The notes beneath the pieces were generated by a model. The model searched no databases. It worked only from the letters and a program-made list of their open reading frames with translations, and was not told the origin of the DNA. From Poriferisodalis sp965204195 (lineage in GTDB: Bacteria; Actinomycetota; Acidimicrobiia; Acidimicrobiales; Poriferisodalaceae), in contig NZ_OZ241975.1 of the NCBI RefSeq assembly GCF_965204195.1, positions 2,542,001-2,606,000 of the forward strand: 64,000 nt of DNA, read 5' to 3'. A program made the position numbers and the translations under genes. Below are positions 17,201-26,089 of the stretch, piece after piece. Positions within the stretch are counted from its first letter, which is position 1; every line of letters begins with the position of its first letter.

Positions 17201-17398
17201 TCACTGGCCCAACTCGGCCCGGTATCGCTTCGTGAACCGCCGGAACGACACAAACCCAGAGATCAGCAGCACAGCCCACAACGGCGCGACCAGCTTCACT
17301 AGCCAGGTGGGGCCTGCGAGCTTCACCTCGACAGCGATCCAGGTGCCGCCGGAGCGGCGGTGGACGATGGCGTCCGCTTCGAGTCCGCCCTTGCGCAC
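17201..17398 (-). pseudogene. C-terminal remnant of a DUF4143-type ATPase joined to a membrane-like tail
   Basis: A 65-codon open stretch. Its start (VRKGGLEADAIVHRRSGGTWIAVEVKL) reads like the C-terminal nuclease-like part of DUF4143 ATPases, where EADxxxE and AxEVKL are conserved. After that comes a hydrophobic segment (LVKLVAPLWAVLLISGFV) and a basic tail that do not belong to the family. No N-terminal part precedes it; instead the AT-rich promoter of the divergent ATPase gene does. Best read as a truncated copy fused to unrelated sequence; a small expressed membrane protein is not excluded. Confidence 0.5.
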
Positions 17399-17437
17399 CA
17401 GAACTGGAGATTTTGTACTGTAGCTGCTGGATATATT

Positions 17438-17466
17438 TGACTTTTGGAAGTGGATATTCTGTAATA
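17438..17466 (+). promoter_or_regulatory. Sigma70-type promoter (TTGACT-17-TGTAAT) for the AAA/DUF4143 gene
   Basis: TTGACT (17438-17443) and TGTAAT (17461-17466) are separated by 17 bp, both one mismatch from consensus, inside the most AT-rich stretch of the region. The expected transcript start falls around 17473, so translation from ATG 17499 fits better than from the GTG at 17472. Confidence 0.6.
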
Positions 17467-17472
17467 TACAGG
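17460..17472. promoter_or_regulatory. Palindrome CTGTAATATACAG over the -10 box, candidate operator
   Basis: A perfect inverted repeat (CTGTA, 3-bp centre, TACAG) that overlaps the -10 element. Its placement fits a repressor operator. It is not a LexA box of the CTGT-N8-ACAG type because the spacer is 5. Confidence 0.45.
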
Positions 17473-17498
17473 TGAGTGGCCTGATATCGTTCATCGAG

Positions 17499-18803
17499 AT
17501 GAGTCCGGCCAGCAATGCAGATGCCTACTCGTGGAGAGTCGTCGACGGCGAACTCGACGAACTGCTCCTCGATCTGAGCGCCGTCAGTCTGGACGGGCCG
17601 CGCGGCGTGGGAAAGACCACCACCGCACTCCAGCGAGCCGACACGGTCTTCAAACTCGACGACGCCCACGCGCTGGAAGCCATCGCGGCGAACCCTCAGC
17701 GCTTGGCAGCGGCACCGGGACTCACCGTCATCGACGAGTGGCAGCGCTTTCCTCCCTCGTGGGACATCGTCCGGCGCGCCGTCGACGACGACCGTCGTCC
17801 CGGCCGGTTCATCCTCACCGGATCGGCGTCGCCCTCCACTCGGCCCACCCACTCGGGGGCGGGACGCATCGTCAGCGTCCGAATGCGGCCCATGGCTCTG
17901 GCCGAACGGTGGTGGAGGCCAATATTCCAAGAGCCGACCGTCAGCCTGTCGGCCCTGCTGGCCGGCTTGCGCCCCGACATATACGGCCAGACAGAAGCCA
18001 AGCTCGACGACTATGTCGAGGCGATCACCACGGGCGGGTTCCCCGGCATGCCCCACACATCGCGCCGAGGCACCAGGGCTTCGCTCAGCGGCTACGTGAA
18101 CCGCATCATCGACACCGACTTCGCCGACGCTGGCCACACGGTCAGAAACCCGAGCGGCCTCAAGCAGTGGATGACCGCCTATGCCGCTGCGTCCTCTAGC
18201 ACTGCTTCCTATGAGGCCATCCGCGACGCCGCCACCAGCGGGCGGGGAGACAAGCCCAGCCGACAGGCGACTGTCCCCTACAGCACCACCCTTGAGCGAC
18301 TCTGGATCCTCGACCCGGTCCCCGCATGGGCACCCACCAGAAATCGCCTGGCGAAGCTCACCGGCGGACCGAAACACCATCTGGCCGACCCCGCGCTGGC
18401 GGCGACGCTGTTGGGCATAGACGCCGATGCCCTGCTCGACGGGCAATCCGCGGGGCCGCCCATCGCCCGTGACGGATCGCTGCTCGGCCACCTGTTCGAA
18501 TCGCTGATCGCGCTCAACCTCCGGGTCTATGCCCAAGCCTCAGAAGCCTCCGTATGCCATTTCCGCAAACAGGGCAACACCCGAGAAATCGACTTCATCG
18601 TCGTGCGGCCCGATGACCGAGTCGTCGCCATCGAGACCAAGCTGTCCCGCACCGTGAGCGGCAAGGACCTGCGCCATCTGGACTGGCTGCGCGGCGAGAT
18701 CGGCGACGACCTCCTCGACGCCGCCGTCGTCACTACGGGGACCTCCGCCTACCGCCGCTCCGACGGCATCGCCGTGATCCCTGCAGCCCTCCTCGGCCCC
18801 TAG
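17499..18803 (+). CDS. AAA-family ATPase with DUF4143 domain
   Basis: A 434-residue protein of the AAA_14/DUF4143 family, common in accessory regions of bacteria and archaea and of unclear role. Motifs: Walker A LDGPRGVGKTTTAL (about residue 32), Walker B LTVIDEWQRFP, sensor FILTGSAS, GGFPGM, and a C-terminal PD-(D/E)XK-like core (LLGHLFESLIALNL, REIDFIVVRPDDRVVAIETKL). The C-terminal motif suggests nuclease ability. ATG 17499 is chosen because a good promoter ends at about 17472. A remnant of a related gene lies on the opposite strand immediately upstream. Confidence 0.85.
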   Translation: MSPASNADAYSWRVVDGELDELLLDLSAVSLDGPRGVGKTTTALQRADTVFKLDDAHALEAIAANPQRLAAAPGLTVIDEWQRFPPSWDIVRRAVDDDRRPGRFILTGSASPSTRPTHSGAGRIVSVRMRPMALAERWWRPIFQEPTVSLSALLAGLRPDIYGQTEAKLDDYVEAITTGGFPGMPHTSRRGTRASLSGYVNRIIDTDFADAGHTVRNPSGLKQWMTAYAAASSSTASYEAIRDAATSGRGDKPSRQATVPYSTTLERLWILDPVPAWAPTRNRLAKLTGGPKHHLADPALAATLLGIDADALLDGQSAGPPIARDGSLLGHLFESLIALNLRVYAQASEASVCHFRKQGNTREIDFIVVRPDDRVVAIETKLSRTVSGKDLRHLDWLRGEIGDDLLDAAVVTTGTSAYRRSDGIAVIPAALLGP

Positions 18804-18946
18804 GCCCTAGTCGGATCAGCGGCGAGCTGCTCCTTGGACCCTGCTCGACTACAAGTCCGTCATTGAACAGGCGAGAGAAGAGACGGCAAGATTCTCGACG
18901 CTGGCCAAGGAATGCCGCTGACTCCCGGGCTGGCCTCCAAGCCGTA

Positions 18947-19522
18947 TCAGATCTCGCGGTCCCAGGATTCGGTGGGTTCGAGACCGTCAGGGGTGAGCTG
19001 CCACAGCGACGGTGTGGCGACCCCGTCTTCGATGTCGAGATAGCCGACAGTGCCGAGCTGGGCGCTGAGGTTACGGGGGAACGTGGGCGATCCCGGGTTG
19101 ACGCACAGCACGTCCGACAGGGTGTCGATGCGGTGGACGTGCGTATCTCCGTACACGCACACGTCGAGCCGCTCGTCGGCGCCGAAGTGCCGTTCAACCG
19201 CATCGGCCACGGTGTAGAAGGACATCTCGGGTACCGGCAGGTGGTGGGTGAGGCCGACCCGCACGCCGTCGAAGGTGTGCGCCCAGGCGTTGGCCAGCAA
19301 TGGATGGCCGGGCTGCACGTCTCGCCCTGACGATCCGTCGTCGCCGTTGCCGCGGGCCGCCCAGGTGGGTGCTATCTCGTTGAGGTGGTCGACTACCGAG
19401 ATGTCGTAGATGTCGCCCGCATGCAGAATGGCATCGCAGCCCTCCATGGCCGCGTAGGCCTCGGGCCACAGCTCGGGCGCCGCCTCAGGAATGTGCGTGT
19501 CCGAGATCAGCCCGATGCGCAT
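18947..19522 (-). CDS. YfcE/MJ0936-type metallophosphoesterase
   Basis: A 191-residue calcineurin-like phosphoesterase. Metal-binding motifs: MRIGLISDTHIPE (DxH), LHAGDIYD (GDxxD), RGNGDD (GNxD), THHLP and VYGDTHVH (GDTH), followed by the typical NPGSPTFPRN. The family hydrolyses phosphodiesters such as model bis-pNPP and possibly cyclic nucleotides; the real substrate is unknown. It is the last minus-strand gene before the accessory region and is separated from fmt by about 80 bp. Confidence 0.85.
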   Translation of the reverse strand: MRIGLISDTHIPEAAPELWPEAYAAMEGCDAILHAGDIYDISVVDHLNEIAPTWAARGNGDDGSSGRDVQPGHPLLANAWAHTFDGVRVGLTHHLPVPEMSFYTVADAVERHFGADERLDVCVYGDTHVHRIDTLSDVLCVNPGSPTFPRNLSAQLGTVGYLDIEDGVATPSLWQLTPDGLEPTESWDREI

Positions 19523-19604
19523 CCGACCACGCTACGAGACGGATCGGCGATGCGACTGTCCGGCTCGGCAGCCGACCCGTGGAACGGCGCATCGCGTCCG
19601 GTGG

Positions 19605-20585
19605 TCAGCCGAAGCGAGCGGCGGCCGGCAGCCGAGCGCCGCGCAACCAATCCTGGGCATCGAGCGCTGCTCGGCCTGACGGCTGGACGGTGCGCAGGAG
19701 GATGAGGCCGTCGCCCGCCGCGATCGCATCGTCCACCAGTGTCCCCGGCGGTGCCACAGCCTCGCCTGGCTGTACGGCCGCCACTCGGATGATGAAGCGC
19801 TCGCCCTCGAGCGTGGTCCACGCGCCGCCGACGCGGATCTGGCGGTCGATGAAGACCGCCTGCTGGGACCAATCGATCTGGCGGTCCGCGGGGGTCAGCT
19901 TGCGTGCATAGGTCGGCTCGCCCGATTGGGATTGGGGCATGCCGAGGCCCCCGGCGAGCGAGCCTGCGAGGTGCTGAGCACCTTCCTGAGCAAGCCGGTT
20001 GCGTAGCTCTGCTGCAGTGTCGGCCGGTCCGATGGGCACTTCGTGGCGCCAGTAGACGGGTCCGGTGTCGAGCGTCGCTTCCAGCGCCATGAGTGACACG
20101 CCCGTGCGGTCGTCGCCAGCCAGCAGCGCCCGCTCGACCGGAGCGGCGCCCCGCCAGCGCGGCAGCAGCGAGAAGTGCAGGTTGAGCATGGGTGTGGCCG
20201 CCAGCAGTTCCTCACCGATGAGCTGCCCGTAGGCCACCACGACAGCGCAGTCGGCGCCGCAACCCGCGAGGTCGGACGGGTCGTGGCTGACGGGCAGGCC
20301 CAGCTCTTCGGCAGCAGCGGCAACCGGACTCGGGGTGTCGCTGCCACGGCGACTGCGACGACGCGGCGCGCCCGTCACCACGACGGGGATCTCAAACCCA
20401 GCTTCGGCGAGCGCCTGCAATGCCGGCACTGCGTCATCCGGAGTGCCAGCGAAGGCGATCCGGCGTGGCCGTGCTGGCGGCAGCGGCAAACCGGGAGACG
20501 TCACGGGAAGATTGCCCTGTGATCGGGCCTGCCCGCGGAGGCGGTCCGGCGCGACCGGACTCCGGACAGCGGTTTCGCCTTGCAC
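19605..20585 (-). CDS. fmt: Methionyl-tRNA formyltransferase
   Basis: Formylates initiator Met-tRNA using 10-formyl-tetrahydrofolate. Motifs: RIAFAGTPDDAVPAL at the start of the Rossmann-like domain, the catalytic Asn/His region (MLNLHFSLLPRWRGAAPVERALLAGD), TGVSLMALEATLDTGPVY and, in the C-terminal OB-like domain, YARKLTPADRQIDW. Length 326 with the GTG at 20585; a GTG at 20504 gives 299 residues and starts closer to the conserved region, so the N-terminus is uncertain. It follows def by 27 bp, the usual def-fmt pair. Confidence 0.93.
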   Translation of the reverse strand: MQGETAVRSPVAPDRLRGQARSQGNLPVTSPGLPLPPARPRRIAFAGTPDDAVPALQALAEAGFEIPVVVTGAPRRRSRRGSDTPSPVAAAAEELGLPVSHDPSDLAGCGADCAVVVAYGQLIGEELLAATPMLNLHFSLLPRWRGAAPVERALLAGDDRTGVSLMALEATLDTGPVYWRHEVPIGPADTAAELRNRLAQEGAQHLAGSLAGGLGMPQSQSGEPTYARKLTPADRQIDWSQQAVFIDRQIRVGGAWTTLEGERFIIRVAAVQPGEAVAPPGTLVDDAIAAGDGLILLRTVQPSGRAALDAQDWLRGARLPAAARFG

Positions 20586-20612
20586 ACGTTGCGAGCGACA
20601 GCCAGGAAGTGT

Positions 20613-21182
20613 TCAGTCCCCCGCGGCACTGCGGCCCACGAGCGGGACCGGGCCGCTGTCGGCCGGTCCGTTGGTGCCGGATTGCAGCTGCGCGAGCTGG
20701 ACTCGCCACTCTCGCAGCGCCTCCTTGCGCTCGGCCTTTTCGAGATGATCGACGAGCAAGACGCCATCGAGATGATCCAGTTCGTGTTGGAACAGGCGCG
20801 CCAGCAGATCATCTGCCTCGATGCTCACCTCGTCGCCGTCGAGGTCACGTCCGACGATGTGAACTTCTTTCGGACGCACGATCTCGAAGGTCAGACCAGG
20901 CACCGACAGACACCCCTCGGTGTAGGTCCACTCGCCGTCGCTCTCGACGATCTCGGGATTGATGAGCGTCTGGGGGCCGCCACCTTCATAGAGGTCGAAG
21001 ATGAACAGACGGCGCTGAATGCCCACTTGCGGGGCCGCAAGGCCGATGCCCTCGGCCTCGTACATGGCCGGCAGCATGTCGTCGACCATGCGCGCCACGC
21101 GGCCGTCGATGTCGGTGATCTCGGCGGCGCGCTGGCGCAGCACCGGATCGCCCATCAGCCGGATCTCGAACGTGCCTGCCAT
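20613..21182 (-). CDS. def: Peptide deformylase
   Basis: Removes the formyl group from the N-terminal Met of new proteins. All three family motifs are present: GIGLAAPQVG, EGCLSVPG (with the metal-binding Cys) and QHELDHLDGVL (HExxH). 189 residues, with a C-terminal tail of about 30 residues that is longer than in many bacterial enzymes. It sits between priA and fmt in the standard actinobacterial order. Confidence 0.95.
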   Translation of the reverse strand: MAGTFEIRLMGDPVLRQRAAEITDIDGRVARMVDDMLPAMYEAEGIGLAAPQVGIQRRLFIFDLYEGGGPQTLINPEIVESDGEWTYTEGCLSVPGLTFEIVRPKEVHIVGRDLDGDEVSIEADDLLARLFQHELDHLDGVLLVDHLEKAERKEALREWRVQLAQLQSGTNGPADSGPVPLVGRSAAGD

Positions 21183-21220
21183 GGATTTCGGAGGCTACCG
21201 GCGCGCCCGCGCGCGGCCCG

Positions 21221-23083
21221 TCAGGCTCGCAGCGGGTCGACCGCGACCCGCAGCCTCCCCGACGGTCGCTCGGCGGCTGCCAGCGCATCCAGCAGCACGT
21301 TCTGGTTATCGCTGCGGATGCGCCATGTTCCGTCAGCAGGTCCCGCAATGTCGAGTACCTCGGCGTGCAAGCCGGCTGACAGGTTCTCGACGTAGCCCGG
21401 GGCCGCCGCTCCCGACACGAGTGCCCACGCCGCAGCGGGCGGCTGGCGCATCGCCGAACGACGCTCGACCTCGGCACGCAGCCAATCGCTGGGATCGGCC
21501 TCGGCTGCCGCTGCCAGGACCGGATGATCAGGCAGCCGCGTCTGCACCAAGATGCTGCCGCTGCCCGAACGCGTGCCCACCAAGCGTGCCGCACGCACGA
21601 GCAGTGCGAAGGCCTCTTCACCGGCCCGGTAGCGGGGCGCCGTGAGCTCCTGGTCGAAGTCGACAAACGCAACCGTGTCTGCCGACGGCACCCGGTGCAG
21701 CACCGCCTCGGTACCGATGAAGAGCGCTGGCTGTCTCGCTTGTGGTCGCGGTTGCTGGCGACGGGACGATGCTCCGACGCCGGCGCCGGCAGCACCGGGG
21801 CCGGCGCTGGCGCTGGTTGCATCTGGCACTGCGCCGCCGACTACCTGGGTGACGGCACGGCGAGCCAAGCGCTCCATCTCCTCGGCGACGCCCTTCACCC
21901 CGACCCGAGCACGCCGGAACTTCGTCGCTCCGCAGAACTCGCACACCGCGGGGCGGACGTCACCGCTGTCGGGGTCGGTGAACTGCTGTTTCTCCAGCCG
22001 CAGGGCACGGCCGGTGAGGCGCGAGCGCGCCAGCTCGCCGCACGAGGCGCAGTAGGCGAGACGTGCCCGACCGGTGCGGTTCAGCACGCACACCACGGTG
22101 CCGTCGCTGCGCAGCAGCTCGGCGAGGGCTTCGCCGCACCACTCCCCCGTCGCTGGGTCGTCTTGGCGCCGGTCTGCAATCTGCACTCGGGGCCACGCCT
22201 CTCGCTCATCGGCCTTCGCGGCAGCGATGACCGATGACCCGGATAGCACCGCGTCTGGCGAGGGCATCGGCCCCACCAGCAAGCAGCGGGCGCCGTCGCG
22301 GCGGGCCCGCTCGACGGCCGCATCACGCGCATTCCATGTGGGTGCCGCCTCTCCCTGATACGCCTCGTCGTGTTCGTCAAACACAACGACCGCATCGAGC
22401 CGGCCGCACGGGGCCCATGCCCCGGCGCGGGTCCCCACGACCACATGTGCCGAGGCTGCCCCCGGCCAGTCGCGTGGAGCGAGCGCAGTCGACACGCCTG
22501 TCTGACGCAACCTGCCAGCGAGCCTGGCCGCCCACGCCGCAGTGGGCACGAGCACGAGCGAACGGCCGTGGCGCAATGCCTCGACCACCAGCGGCCATTC
22601 GTCGGCGCACGGGCCGAGACGAACGACGGCCGGCAGCCCACCGCCGGCTGACGCAGGGGCGGCCTCAGCGAACGCGTCTCTGACCCATTCGGGAGTGTCG
22701 GCCCCCTCATCGGAGACGACGTTCGGCAGACTTACCGGACGGCTCGTCGGCAGACCCTTGACGACGCGATCCGGGCTCGCGGTGCGCAAGAAGTGAACCT
22801 GAGTGCCGGCCCAACGCCGCGCTGCCCATCTCGCCAGCTCGACTACATGCGGCGGCGGTCCGACGCCGACGACGCTGCTGATCGGCGCCAGTTCCCGACC
22901 GCCAGGAATCGTCGCGTCCAGCCCGGTGACCCAACCGCGCAGGCGACGGCGGTTGAACACCACCCGCACAATCGTGCCGACGTTGACCGGCACACGACCT
23001 GAGACCAGCTCCGGCGGCAGCAGGTACGTGAACTCGCGGTCGATGGCTGGCTCGTCAACCAGCACCTGCACCGCCCGCTGCAT
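21221..23083 (-). CDS. priA: Primosomal protein N' (PriA), helicase-deficient actinobacterial form
   Basis: A 620-residue PriA homologue for replication restart, starting at ATG 23083 (MQRAVQVLVDEPAIDREFTYLLP). Residues 1-105 match the 3'-DNA-binding domain. A DExH-like motif is present (VVFDEHDEAYQ), but the region where Walker A should lie (HGRSLVLVPTAAWA) has no GxxGxGK[ST], so ATP-driven unwinding is unlikely. The zinc-binding region shows only two CxxC pairs (CASC, CEFC) instead of the eight Cys of E. coli PriA. Actinobacterial PriA proteins are often annotated as probable N' proteins without helicase activity. Located between metK and def. Confidence 0.88.
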   Translation of the reverse strand: MQRAVQVLVDEPAIDREFTYLLPPELVSGRVPVNVGTIVRVVFNRRRLRGWVTGLDATIPGGRELAPISSVVGVGPPPHVVELARWAARRWAGTQVHFLRTASPDRVVKGLPTSRPVSLPNVVSDEGADTPEWVRDAFAEAAPASAGGGLPAVVRLGPCADEWPLVVEALRHGRSLVLVPTAAWAARLAGRLRQTGVSTALAPRDWPGAASAHVVVGTRAGAWAPCGRLDAVVVFDEHDEAYQGEAAPTWNARDAAVERARRDGARCLLVGPMPSPDAVLSGSSVIAAAKADEREAWPRVQIADRRQDDPATGEWCGEALAELLRSDGTVVCVLNRTGRARLAYCASCGELARSRLTGRALRLEKQQFTDPDSGDVRPAVCEFCGATKFRRARVGVKGVAEEMERLARRAVTQVVGGAVPDATSASAGPGAAGAGVGASSRRQQPRPQARQPALFIGTEAVLHRVPSADTVAFVDFDQELTAPRYRAGEEAFALLVRAARLVGTRSGSGSILVQTRLPDHPVLAAAAEADPSDWLRAEVERRSAMRQPPAAAWALVSGAAAPGYVENLSAGLHAEVLDIAGPADGTWRIRSDNQNVLLDALAAAERPSGRLRVAVDPLRA

Positions 23084-23190
23084 CGCTGCAGTCTGCCCCG
23101 CCTCGGCTGGGCACCGAGCGTCGCATTCGCATCCCCGCAGCCCATGCGGAATCTCGTCGTGCTTCGATGGGGCGCGGTCGCGCCCGCGAT

Positions 23191-24351
23191 CTACAGACCC
23201 AGCGCGGACTTGAGTTCGTCGACCCGGTTGAGGCGTTCCCAAGGGAATGTCGCGCCGTCAGGTTCGCGGCCGAAGTGCCCGTAGGCCGCTGTCGCCTTGT
23301 AGATGGGACGTCGCAGTTCCAGTTCAGCCACGAGCGCCGCTGGCCGCAGGTCGAACACCTCAGCCACTGCCGACGAGATGGCCGCCGGATCGACTTCTGC
23401 AGTGCCGAACGTCTCCACCAGCACCGAGACGGGGTCGGCACGCCCGATGGCATAGGCCACTTGCATCTCGCAACGGTCTGCTGCCCCGGCCGCCACGAGG
23501 TTCTTGGCGACCCAGCGTGCGCCGTACGCCGCCGAGCGGTCGACCTTTGACGGGTCCTTGCCGCTGAATGCGCCGCCGCCGTGACGGGCATAGCCGCCGT
23601 AGGTGTCAACGATGATCTTGCGCCCCGTCAAGCCGGCGTCGGCGACCGGCCCGCCGCTGACGAAGCTGCCAGATGGGTTCACGAGCAGTTCGAAGTCTTC
23701 CTCGGCGAACTGTTCGCCAAGCGTGGGGCCGATGACGTGCTCGAGAAGATCGGGGCGCATCATGGCCGCGATCTCGATCCCCTCCCGGTGTTGAGCCGAC
23801 ACGACCACGGTGCGCAGTGCGACCGGCTCGCCGTCGTGGTACTCGAAGCTCACCTGGGTCTTGCCATCGGGCCGCAGGTACGGGATGCGGCCGGATCTGC
23901 GGGCCTCGGTCAGCTGCTCGGCCATCCGGTGAGCCACATAGATCGGCAGCGGCATCAGCGCTTCGGTCTCCCGGCAGGCGAAGCCGAACATCATGCCTTG
24001 GTCGCCGGCTCCTTGATCTTTGCCGCCGAACACGCCTTTGGTGATCTCTGGCGACTGCTCGTCGAGCGCGATCATCACGCCGCAGGTGTTGCCGTCGAAT
24101 CCGAGCTCGCCGTGGTCGTACCCGATCCCGATGATCGTGTCGCGGACTACCCGTGGGATGTCCACGTAGGCCTCGGTAGACACCTCGCCCGCCACGACGA
24201 CCAGCCCCGTCGTGACCAGTGTCTCGACGGCCACGCGGGCATCCCGGTCGTGCATGAGCAGGGTGTCGAGGATGGCGTCGGAGATCTGATCAGCCATCTT
24301 GTCCGGATGGCCCTCGGTCACCGATTCTGAGGTGAAGGTCCACTGGTTCAA
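23191..24351 (-). CDS. metK: S-adenosylmethionine synthetase
   Basis: Makes S-adenosylmethionine from methionine and ATP. Motifs: FTSESVTEGHPDKMADQISD, the loop GDQGMMFGFA, and GGGAFSGKDPSKVDRSAAY. The best start is TTG at 24351 (LNQWTFTSES), preceded by GGGAG with 6 nt spacing, giving 386 residues, close to the E. coli length of 384. An upstream ATG at 24408 would add 19 unconserved residues. Lies between coaBC and priA as in many actinobacteria. Confidence 0.96.
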   Translation of the reverse strand: MNQWTFTSESVTEGHPDKMADQISDAILDTLLMHDRDARVAVETLVTTGLVVVAGEVSTEAYVDIPRVVRDTIIGIGYDHGELGFDGNTCGVMIALDEQSPEITKGVFGGKDQGAGDQGMMFGFACRETEALMPLPIYVAHRMAEQLTEARRSGRIPYLRPDGKTQVSFEYHDGEPVALRTVVVSAQHREGIEIAAMMRPDLLEHVIGPTLGEQFAEEDFELLVNPSGSFVSGGPVADAGLTGRKIIVDTYGGYARHGGGAFSGKDPSKVDRSAAYGARWVAKNLVAAGAADRCEMQVAYAIGRADPVSVLVETFGTAEVDPAAISSAVAEVFDLRPAALVAELELRRPIYKATAAYGHFGREPDGATFPWERLNRVDELKSALGL

Positions 24352-24476
24352 TGTGGCTCCCGATTCGGTCGTGATCAGTCGGTGGTCTGGGCCTGTCGCT
24401 GCAGGCATTCGGAGCAGCGCGGCAAGGCTAGACGAACGAGGTCGCGACGCAGCAGAGGGTGCGCCAGCGCAGAGAA

Positions 24477-25736
24477 CTACCGGCGCAGTTCGGCGACGGT
24501 ATCGAGAACGGCGTCGGCGACCTCGCGCTTGGAGCAGATCGGCAGCGGCCGCACCGTGCCGTCGGCCAGCAGGATCGTCACGATGTTGGTGTCGTGCGCG
24601 AAACCTGCGCCGGCCGCCGAGACATCGTTGGCCACCATCACATCGAGGTTCTTGCGAGCCAGTTTCGCCGCAGCATTGTCGAGTACGTCAGCGGTCTCGG
24701 CGGCGAAGCCGACCAGCACCTGACCCGGTGGCTTTGCCGCCCCGAGTCCGGCGAGGATGTCGTGAGTGTGCTCAAGCACGATGACGGGGGCTTCGGCGCT
24801 GTCGGCGGGGTTGCCCTTCTTGATCTTCTGCGGGGCTACGTCGGCAGGCCGGAAGTCGGCCACTGCCGCAGCCATGATGATCACGTCGGCACCTGCATGC
24901 GACGCCACAGCGGCCTCCATCTCAGCTGCCGAGGTGACGCGCACTTCCCGAACACCCTCAGGCGGTTCCAGCGGGGCGCTGGTAACCAAGGTCACTTCTG
25001 CACCGCGATCCCGAGCGGCAGTGGCAATGGCGTATCCCTGCTTGCCCGATGATCGGTTGCCAATGAAGCGAACCGGATCGATGGCCTCCCGGGTGCCTCC
25101 GGCGCTGACGGTAACGCTGACGCCGACGAAGTCGCGGCGCGGCGGCGGTGACTGCCGGGCAGGGTCTGGTTCGGGCAGCTCAGCGAGCACCTCGGCCACG
25201 GCTTCGAAGATGGTGGCCGGCTCGGCAAGGCGGCCCGTGCCGATGTCGCCGCCGGCGAGACGACCGGCCTCGGGCACCACCATGTGCACTCCCCGGCCGG
25301 TCAGCACCTCGATGTTGTGCCGCACGGCGGCGTGCTCCCACATCTCGGTGTGCATGGCAGGGCACACCACCACAGGTGCCCGCGTGGCGAGCAGCGTGGC
25401 GGTGAGCAAACCGTCGGAGATGCCCGCGGCATAGCTGCCGATGACACGTGCCGTAGCGGGCGCTACGACCATCACGTCGGCCGTCTGGCCCAGCGTCGTG
25501 TGCGGGATCGGGTCGTCCTCGCCGAAGATCGACGTCTGCACGCGCTCGCTGGCCAAGGCGTCGAACGTTGCGCGGCCTACGAATCGCTGCGCCGCTGCGG
25601 TCATCACCGGGGCCACATGGGCGCCCGCATCCACCATCAGCCGGCACAGGATCACTGCCTTGTACGCGGCGATGCCACCGCTCACGCCCAATACCACGCG
25701 GCGCCCGGCGAACGGCGACGCCGCAGCGTCAGGCAA
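24477..25736 (-). CDS. coaBC: Bifunctional phosphopantothenoylcysteine decarboxylase / phosphopantothenate-cysteine ligase
   Basis: Two successive steps of coenzyme A synthesis. The N-terminal flavin-dependent CoaC domain shows GVSGGIAAYK, the catalytic His in PHTTLGQTADVMVVAPATA, and PAMHTEMWEH. The C-terminal CoaB domain shows TVSAGGTREAIDPVRFIGNRSSGKQGYAIA and VGFAAET. The likely start is the TTG at 25736, one base beyond the rpoZ stop (TGA-C-TTG), giving 419 residues. Longer frames upstream would overlap rpoZ in another frame and carry no CoaC sequence. Confidence 0.95.
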   Translation of the reverse strand: MPDAAASPFAGRRVVLGVSGGIAAYKAVILCRLMVDAGAHVAPVMTAAAQRFVGRATFDALASERVQTSIFGEDDPIPHTTLGQTADVMVVAPATARVIGSYAAGISDGLLTATLLATRAPVVVCPAMHTEMWEHAAVRHNIEVLTGRGVHMVVPEAGRLAGGDIGTGRLAEPATIFEAVAEVLAELPEPDPARQSPPPRRDFVGVSVTVSAGGTREAIDPVRFIGNRSSGKQGYAIATAARDRGAEVTLVTSAPLEPPEGVREVRVTSAAEMEAAVASHAGADVIIMAAAVADFRPADVAPQKIKKGNPADSAEAPVIVLEHTHDILAGLGAAKPPGQVLVGFAAETADVLDNAAAKLARKNLDVMVANDVSAAGAGFAHDTNIVTILLADGTVRPLPICSKREVADAVLDTVAELRR

Positions 25737-25737
25737 G

Positions 25738-26076
25738 TCAGGCCTCGAGGTCGGGAACCACTTCGAGCATGGCTGCGTCAGCCTCCGCCGCGGCGAGCGC
25801 TTCGGCCTCCAGCCGTGCTCGCTCTTCGGGGTCGAACCGCTCGAACGTGATCTTGTCGGCGTCGATCTCCTCGAATGCGATCGACAAGGGCTTGCGGGCA
25901 ACCGAAGCAACCTGCGGCGGCACAACCGAGCCGATGCCGCCGTCGAGCTGGTTGTAATACGAGTTGATCTGCCGCGAGCGCATGGCGGCGAGGCTCACCA
26001 GCGTGAACTTCGAGTCGACCTTGGAGAGCAAGTCTTCAAGCCCTGGGGTGATCATGGTGTCGGTTGACTCAGTCAT
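25738..26076 (-). CDS. rpoZ: RNA polymerase omega subunit
   Basis: 112 residues. The omega signature is visible: MITPGLEDLLSKVDSKFTLV, AAMRSRQINSYYNQL and KPLSIAFEEIDADKI. Omega helps assemble the beta' subunit. An acidic Ala/Glu-rich tail of about 30 residues follows. Located between gmk and coaBC, as in other actinobacteria. Confidence 0.95.
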   Translation of the reverse strand: MTESTDTMITPGLEDLLSKVDSKFTLVSLAAMRSRQINSYYNQLDGGIGSVVPPQVASVARKPLSIAFEEIDADKITFERFDPEERARLEAEALAAAEADAAMLEVVPDLEA

Positions 26077-26089
26077 CGCAAGTCGCAGG

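Noticed and set aside
17460..17472. Possible LexA (SOS) box
   Set aside because: The E. coli form needs CTGT-N8-ACAG and the Gram-positive form GAAC-N4-GTTC; this is CTGT-N5-ACAG.
18804..18946. Short plus-strand coding-like end (LLDYKSVIEQAREETARF...)
   Set aside because: About 27 codons without a start; too short to assign and could be chance.
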